A stretch of DNA of 64,000 bases from Shewanella putrefaciens. Lineage in GTDB: Bacteria; Pseudomonadota; Gammaproteobacteria; Enterobacterales; Shewanellaceae. Shown here piece after piece: positions 59,567 through 64,000 of this stretch. How positions within the stretch are numbered: position 1 is the stretch's first letter; each line of letters starts with the position of its first letter. Made by a program: the position numbers and the translations under genes. Under the pieces are notes generated by a model. It was given only the letters and a program-made list of their open reading frames with translations. It was not told where the DNA came from and did no database searches. The DNA is taken from the NCBI RefSeq assembly GCF_016406305.1, contig NZ_CP066369.1, forward strand, positions 4,048,501 through 4,112,500. The letters run 5' to 3'.

Positions 59567-60700
59567 TTAGCTTAAGACCTCTTCTAATGCCTTGAGGCAT
59601 AGGGCGACATTCTCACGGCGGGCACCGAAGCCCATAAGACCGATACGCCATGCTTTACCCGCAAGGGCGCCAAGGCCGGCGCCGATTTCGAGGTTATAAT
59701 CCTTCAATAAACGAGTCCGCACTGCGGCATCATCTACACCAGCGGGGATGTAAACTGCGTTAAGTTGTGGCAGACGCGAATCTTCGGCCACCACAAAGTT
59801 TAGCCCTAACTTTTCCAGCCCAGCACGCAGCACTAAGTGCATTTCATGATGGCGTTGCCACGCGTTTTCTAAACCTTCGGCCGCCAATAAACGTAGGGAT
59901 TCATGCAGTGCATAAAGCGCATTCACTGGCGCTGTGTGATGGTAACTGCGTTTGCCTCCAGCGCTGGTCCAATAGGCCATCACTAGACTTTGATCGAGGA
60001 ACCAACTTTGCACTGGGGTCTTGCGATTCTTGAGTTTTTCGACGGCAGCAGGCGAGAAAGACACAGGCGATAAACCCGGTACACAGGAAAGGCACTTTTG
60101 ACTGCCAGAATAAATGGCATCTATACCCCATTCATCGACTCTTAACTCGACGCCGCCAAGGGACGTCACCGCATCGACAATCGATAAGCAGCCGTGTTGT
60201 TTGGCTAATGCACACAAGGTCTTAGCATCGGACAAAGCGCCAGTAGAAGTTTCGGCATGCACAAAGGCTAAAAATTTAGCATCGGGATTGGCTTTCAGCG
60301 CCGCTTCAACCGCAGATGGGTCGACAGGCGTGCCCCACTCATTGTCCACCAACACAGCAATGGCGCCCATGCGCTCGACGTTTTGGCGCATACGCTCACC
60401 AAACACACCGTTACGACAGACAATTACCTTTTCGCCGGGTTCGACTAGGTTCACAAAACAAGTTTCCATGCCCGCACTGCCCGGCGCGGATACTGCCATG
60501 GTCATTTCATTTTTAGTTTGGAAGGCATATTGAATAAGACTTTTAAGCTCATCCATCATGCCCACAAATAGCGGATCTAAGTGGCCAATTGTCGGTCTGG
60601 ACTGCGCCGCAAGCACTTCGGGATAAACATCCGACGGGCCTGGGCCCATCAAAATACGGCGAGGAGGATTAAAAGCGGTAAAACGCGGTGCTGGTAACAT
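59567..60700 (-). CDS. PLP-dependent aminotransferase, alanine-glyoxylate / serine-pyruvate family
   Basis: This 377-residue class V aminotransferase has N-terminal RRILMGPGPSDVYPEVL, SAPGSAGME, the conserved HAETSTG and VDAVTSLGG, and the PLP lysine in YSGSQKCLS (K202). It would transaminate alanine or serine with glyoxylate or pyruvate. The ATG at 60700 follows aggagacatg, 5 bp after the AGGAG; an adjacent ATG at 60703 is closer to it. It is transcribed in the same direction as ilvDA, 278 bp downstream, with a terminator between, so it is probably separate. Confidence 0.92.
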   Translation of the reverse strand: MLPAPRFTAFNPPRRILMGPGPSDVYPEVLAAQSRPTIGHLDPLFVGMMDELKSLIQYAFQTKNEMTMAVSAPGSAGMETCFVNLVEPGEKVIVCRNGVFGERMRQNVERMGAIAVLVDNEWGTPVDPSAVEAALKANPDAKFLAFVHAETSTGALSDAKTLCALAKQHGCLSIVDAVTSLGGVELRVDEWGIDAIYSGSQKCLSCVPGLSPVSFSPAAVEKLKNRKTPVQSWFLDQSLVMAYWTSAGGKRSYHHTAPVNALYALHESLRLLAAEGLENAWQRHHEMHLVLRAGLEKLGLNFVVAEDSRLPQLNAVYIPAGVDDAAVRTRLLKDYNLEIGAGLGALAGKAWRIGLMGFGARRENVALCLKALEEVLS

Positions 60701-60869
60701 CATGTCTCCTTAATGCGTGCAGGTGCTGGTCGAGGTCTGGATATTAATTCGTTATTCATTAGCCGTTCTGTTTTCAGAAACTGCCCGTTAAATGCCAGCG
60801 ATTTAAGTCAGTGACTTAACTGCGACGTATTAATCGGCGGCTAGAGTATTAAGTCTACAAAACTACCAC

Positions 60870-60894
60870 AAAAAGAGGCGCATGTGCGCCCCTC
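60870..60894 (-). terminator. Terminator of the ilvDA operon
   Basis: On the minus strand a gaggggcgca / tgcgcctc stem (with one bulge) is followed by five Ts, 85 bp past the ilvA stop. Confidence 0.75.
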
Positions 60895-60978
60895 CTTTAG
60901 CCTAACTTTGATCTAACTTGTGCCTAACTTTACCTAAAATGCCATAGCACCGAGCAGCTATGTTAATCACAGCAAATG

Positions 60979-62589
60979 CTATAACGCTTTGTTTGCATTA
61001 CCCGCATTTAAAAACAGCTGATAGGCAGGGCTTTGGGTTTCCTCTTGATAGACAAAACCCAACTCAGTTAAAAACTGCTGGAACGGCAAAGCATCACTCG
61101 CGGGCACTTCAAATCCCGCTAGCACTCGGCCAAAGGCCGCGCCGTGGTTGCGATAATGGAACAAGCTAATGTTCCATTTACTCTGCAATGTGGTCAAAAA
61201 CTTCAGCAGCGCACCGGGATGCTCGGGGAACTCGAAGCTAAACAAACGCTCCTCTAAAGGCTCTGGTGGATGACCACCGACCATATAACGCACATGCAAT
61301 TTCGCGGTTTCATCCCCGGATAAATCCTGCACTTCAAAACCATTGGCCTCTAAGGTGGCAATGATTTGTTCTAGCTCACCTTGGCCTCGGCTTAAACGAA
61401 TGCCGGCAAACACCACGGCAAGATCACGACTACTGAAACGATAGTTAAACTCTGTCATCACCCGCTTATCGAGCAGTTCACAAAACCGCAGGAAGCTGCC
61501 CGGACGTTCAGGGACTTTCACCGCCAGTACCGCTTCTTTTTGCTCGCCAAGCTCACAGCGTTCAGACACATAACGCAGACTGTGAAAATTCACATTCGCG
61601 CCACTTAAAATCGCCGCGACTTTCTCACCATTGCCGCAATCACCATTGGCATTAGCGCTGACATATTTTTTAAGCCCAGCTAAGGACAAAGCCCCAGCGG
61701 GTTCGGCTATCGCACGGGTGTCTTCGAAGATATCTTTCACCGCAGCGCAGATTTCATCCGAGGTCACAGTGACCACTTCATCGACATAAAGTTTCGCGAC
61801 TCGAAACGGCTCAGTACCGATACGTTTTACCGCCACGCCATCGGCAAATAAACCGACTTGCGCCAACGTCACTGGTTCGCCCGCTTCCATCGCCGCCTTT
61901 AAACAGGCCGCATCTTCTGGCTCGACGCCGACAATTTTCACCTGCGGCATCACCGCCTTGTAATAGGCTGCGATACCCGCGATTAAACCGCCACCGCCTA
62001 CGGGCACGAATACCACTTCGAGATCGCGCTGCTGCTGCAACATCTCTTGGGCGATAGTGCCTTGGCCTGCGATCACCGCTTCATCATCGAAGGGCGCGAT
62101 ATAGACTCTGCCCTCTTCTTTGGCCATCGCCATCGCAAAGCCATTGGCTTGATCGAAGGCTTGGCCGTGCAATACCACGTTGCCACCTAAACGGCGCACC
62201 GCATCGACTTTAATATCGGGCGTCGTCTCGGGCATCACAATCACAGCATCCACACCGCGACTCGCCGCTGACATAGCTACACCCTGAGCATGATTGCCTG
62301 CCGAAGCGCACACCACGCCGCGCTGGCATTCTTCTTTCGTCAGCTGGGCGATACGGTTATAGGCACCACGTAACTTGAAGGAATGCACTGGCTGCATATC
62401 TTCGCGCTTCAAAAATACCTGACAACCTAAACGCGCCGATAACTTGTTCATGCTGGAAAGCGGCGTCACTTTCGCTATGTCATACACGGATGACAACAGG
62501 ATTTTTTGCAGATAGCTTTGTGCCAACTGAAAATGGGCTAAATCCGCCTGAGTTTGCGATGAGAGTGGCAACATAGATGCAGTAAACAT
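60979..62589 (-). CDS. ilvA: Threonine deaminase, biosynthetic
   Basis: This 536-residue PLP enzyme turns threonine into 2-oxobutanoate, the first step of isoleucine synthesis. The PLP lysine is K72 (PVHSFKLRGAYN), the phosphate-binding glycine loop VPVGGGGLI follows, and two C-terminal ACT-like regulatory domains (PERPGSFLRFCELL and PEHPGALLKFLTTL) give isoleucine feedback control. Their presence marks the biosynthetic form, unlike the short catabolic TdcB. The start codon follows the ilvD stop by 2 bp, and the ribosome-binding site (GGAGGA) lies within the end of ilvD, so the two genes are coupled. Confidence 0.96.
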   Translation of the reverse strand: MFTASMLPLSSQTQADLAHFQLAQSYLQKILLSSVYDIAKVTPLSSMNKLSARLGCQVFLKREDMQPVHSFKLRGAYNRIAQLTKEECQRGVVCASAGNHAQGVAMSAASRGVDAVIVMPETTPDIKVDAVRRLGGNVVLHGQAFDQANGFAMAMAKEEGRVYIAPFDDEAVIAGQGTIAQEMLQQQRDLEVVFVPVGGGGLIAGIAAYYKAVMPQVKIVGVEPEDAACLKAAMEAGEPVTLAQVGLFADGVAVKRIGTEPFRVAKLYVDEVVTVTSDEICAAVKDIFEDTRAIAEPAGALSLAGLKKYVSANANGDCGNGEKVAAILSGANVNFHSLRYVSERCELGEQKEAVLAVKVPERPGSFLRFCELLDKRVMTEFNYRFSSRDLAVVFAGIRLSRGQGELEQIIATLEANGFEVQDLSGDETAKLHVRYMVGGHPPEPLEERLFSFEFPEHPGALLKFLTTLQSKWNISLFHYRNHGAAFGRVLAGFEVPASDALPFQQFLTELGFVYQEETQSPAYQLFLNAGNANKAL

Positions 62590-62591
62590 AA

Positions 62592-64000
62592 TTAGTCCTC
62601 CAGTTTACTGCGATCGCGCACCGCGCCCTTGTCGGCACTGGTGGCGAGCATGGCGTAGGCCTTAAGCGCGAGTGACACATAACGCTCGCGACCGACAGGC
62701 TTCCACGCCATAGGACCAAGCGCTAACATGACCTCGCGACGAGCATTGAGTTCAGCATCACTTAACGCCAGCTTGATGCTGCGCTTGGGGATATCGATTT
62801 CGATGCGATCGCCATTTTCAATCAAGGCGATTGTGCCACCCGCAGCCGCTTCGGGTGAGACGTGGCCAATCGATAAACCTGAAGTACCACCGGAGAAACG
62901 ACCGTCGGTGATCAGCGCACAGGCCTTGCCTAAGCCGCGAGATTTTAAGTAACTGGTTGGATACAACATTTCTTGCATACCCGGGCCGCCTTTCGGGCCT
63001 TCGTAACGGATAACCACCACATCACCCGCCACCACTTCGCCGCCTAAGATACCCGCCACTGCATCATCTTGGCTTTCATAGACGCGCGCCGAGCCAACAA
63101 AGGTCAGATTCGATTCATCTACGCCAGCGGTTTTAACGATACAGCCGTTTTCGGCCACATTACCCGACAATACGGCAAGCCCGCCCTCTTGGCTGAAGGC
63201 AAACTCACGGCTACGGATACAACCTTCTTGTCTGTCATTATCCAATGTAGGCCAGCGACAATCTTGGCTAAAGGCTTTAGTGGTCGGAATGCCCGCAGGC
63301 CCCGCCATAAAGAAGTGTTTTACTTTTTCATCCTGCGTTTGCATCACATCGTACTGGGCCAGCACAGACTTTAAATTTCCGCCGTCATCGGCCGCCACAT
63401 GGAACACATCGGTATGCAGTAATCCGGCTCTGTCGAGTTCGCCCAAAATCCCCATCACGCCGCCCGCACGGTGCACGTCTTCCATATGATATTTAGGCGT
63501 CGATGGCGCAACCTTACAAAGGTGCGGCACCAAGCGCGACATACGGTCGATATCCGCCATGGTAAAATCGACATCGGCTTCCTGCGCGGCAGCTAATAAA
63601 TGCAATACGGTATTAGATGAACCGCCCATGGCAATATCTAAGGTCATGGCATTTTCAAAGGCTTTAAAGTTGGCGATATTGCGTGGCAATGCCGATTCAT
63701 CATCTTGATGATAATAACGTTTTGCTAGCGCCATCACGCGGCGACCCGCTTCCAAAAACAGCTCGCGGCGATCCGCGTGGGTTGCCAGCATAGAACCATT
63801 ACCCGGCAGCGATAATCCTAGGGCTTCGGTTAAACAGTTCATTGAGTTCGCGGTAAACATACCAGAGCAAGAGCCGCAGGTTGGGCATGCGCTACGCTCG
63901 ATTTTGGCACTGTCTTCATCGCTCACGTTCGAGTCGGCGCCCGCCACCATAGCATCGACTAAGTCGAGCTTAATGAGCTTATCCGACAGCTTAGTTTTAC
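62592..64000 (-). CDS. ilvD: Dihydroxy-acid dehydratase, C-terminal part (5' end outside window)
   Basis: The frame is open to the window end; about 469 C-terminal residues of roughly 615 are visible. The enzyme dehydrates dihydroxy acids in isoleucine and valine synthesis and needs an Fe-S cluster. [18 protein letters not shown] carries a cluster cysteine, and later ITDGRFSGG and PEAAAGG are family hallmarks. It lies directly upstream of ilvA with no ilvE between. Confidence 0.96.
   Translation of the reverse strand, partial: KTKLSDKLIKLDLVDAMVAGADSNVSDEDSAKIERSACPTCGSCSGMFTANSMNCLTEALGLSLPGNGSMLATHADRRELFLEAGRRVMALAKRYYHQDDESALPRNIANFKAFENAMTLDIAMGGSSNTVLHLLAAAQEADVDFTMADIDRMSRLVPHLCKVAPSTPKYHMEDVHRAGGVMGILGELDRAGLLHTDVFHVAADDGGNLKSVLAQYDVMQTQDEKVKHFFMAGPAGIPTTKAFSQDCRWPTLDNDRQEGCIRSREFAFSQEGGLAVLSGNVAENGCIVKTAGVDESNLTFVGSARVYESQDDAVAGILGGEVVAGDVVVIRYEGPKGGPGMQEMLYPTSYLKSRGLGKACALITDGRFSGGTSGLSIGHVSPEAAAGGTIALIENGDRIEIDIPKRSIKLALSDAELNARREVMLALGPMAWKPVGRERYVSLALKAYAMLATSADKGAVRDRSKLED

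Overview
The window looks like chromosome of a gammaproteobacterium, most probably Shewanella. Reasons: the lptM-lysA-dapF-DUF484-xerC-HAD block divergent from cyaY, with cyaA and hemCDXY next to it; an ilvD-ilvA pair with no ilvE between them; and above all a biofilm adhesin locus with the gene order known for the Shewanella bpf locus (giant type I-secreted adhesin, ABC exporter, HlyD-type adaptor, AggA/TolC outer-membrane protein, OmpA-like lipoprotein, LapG-like protease, LapD-like receptor). Species assignment is inference; no rRNA is present.

Layout. 1-2.6 kb: the end of an ion-channel gene, the nitrosative-stress Fe-S repair gene ytfE, an AlbA_2-domain protein and a HupE-like membrane protein. 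2.7-7.5 kb: a minus-strand housekeeping operon (lptM, lysA, dapF, DUF484, xerC, HAD phosphatase). 7.5-14.7 kb: cyaY, cyaA (minus) and the hemC-hemD-hemX-hemY operon, with a good CRP site between cyaA and hemC. 15.1-38.3 kb: the adhesin operon. Its first gene encodes a 4943-residue protein with seven 101-aa repeats followed by twenty-five 109-aa repeats that are essentially identical at DNA level over 8.2 kb. 38.3-39.1 kb: a minus-strand tRNA cluster (Arg, His, a broken Pro copy, Pro, Pro). 39.2-41.9 kb: a GAF-GAF-GGDEF-(degenerate EAL) protein. 41.9-54.2 kb: rep helicase, a TetR-controlled RND efflux pair, ubiK, small hypothetical genes, a YcaQ-like gene, creD and a PAP2 phosphatase. 54.2-56.1 kb: a periplasmic binding-protein gene broken by one in-frame TAG, and a Tim44-domain protein. 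56.1-59.6 kb: an AT-richer island of two overlapping genes (DUF262 + HEPN), probably defence or toxin related, bordered on both sides by palindromic repeat elements. 59.6-64 kb: an aminotransferase, ilvA, and the 3' part of ilvD.

How the genes work together. In the adhesin operon the exporter exposes the adhesin. The LapG-like protease, with Cys-His-Asp triad C116/H151/D168, would cut near an N-terminal TAAG motif (residues 105-108), and the LapD-like receptor, with degenerate GGDEF and EAL domains, would sequester the protease when c-di-GMP is high. The nearby GAF-GGDEF protein with an intact active site is a possible c-di-GMP source, but that link is inference. The most unusual features are the extreme homogeneity and size of the adhesin repeat array, the DUF262-HEPN cassette with its repeat-bounded setting, and the decayed third tRNA-Pro copy.
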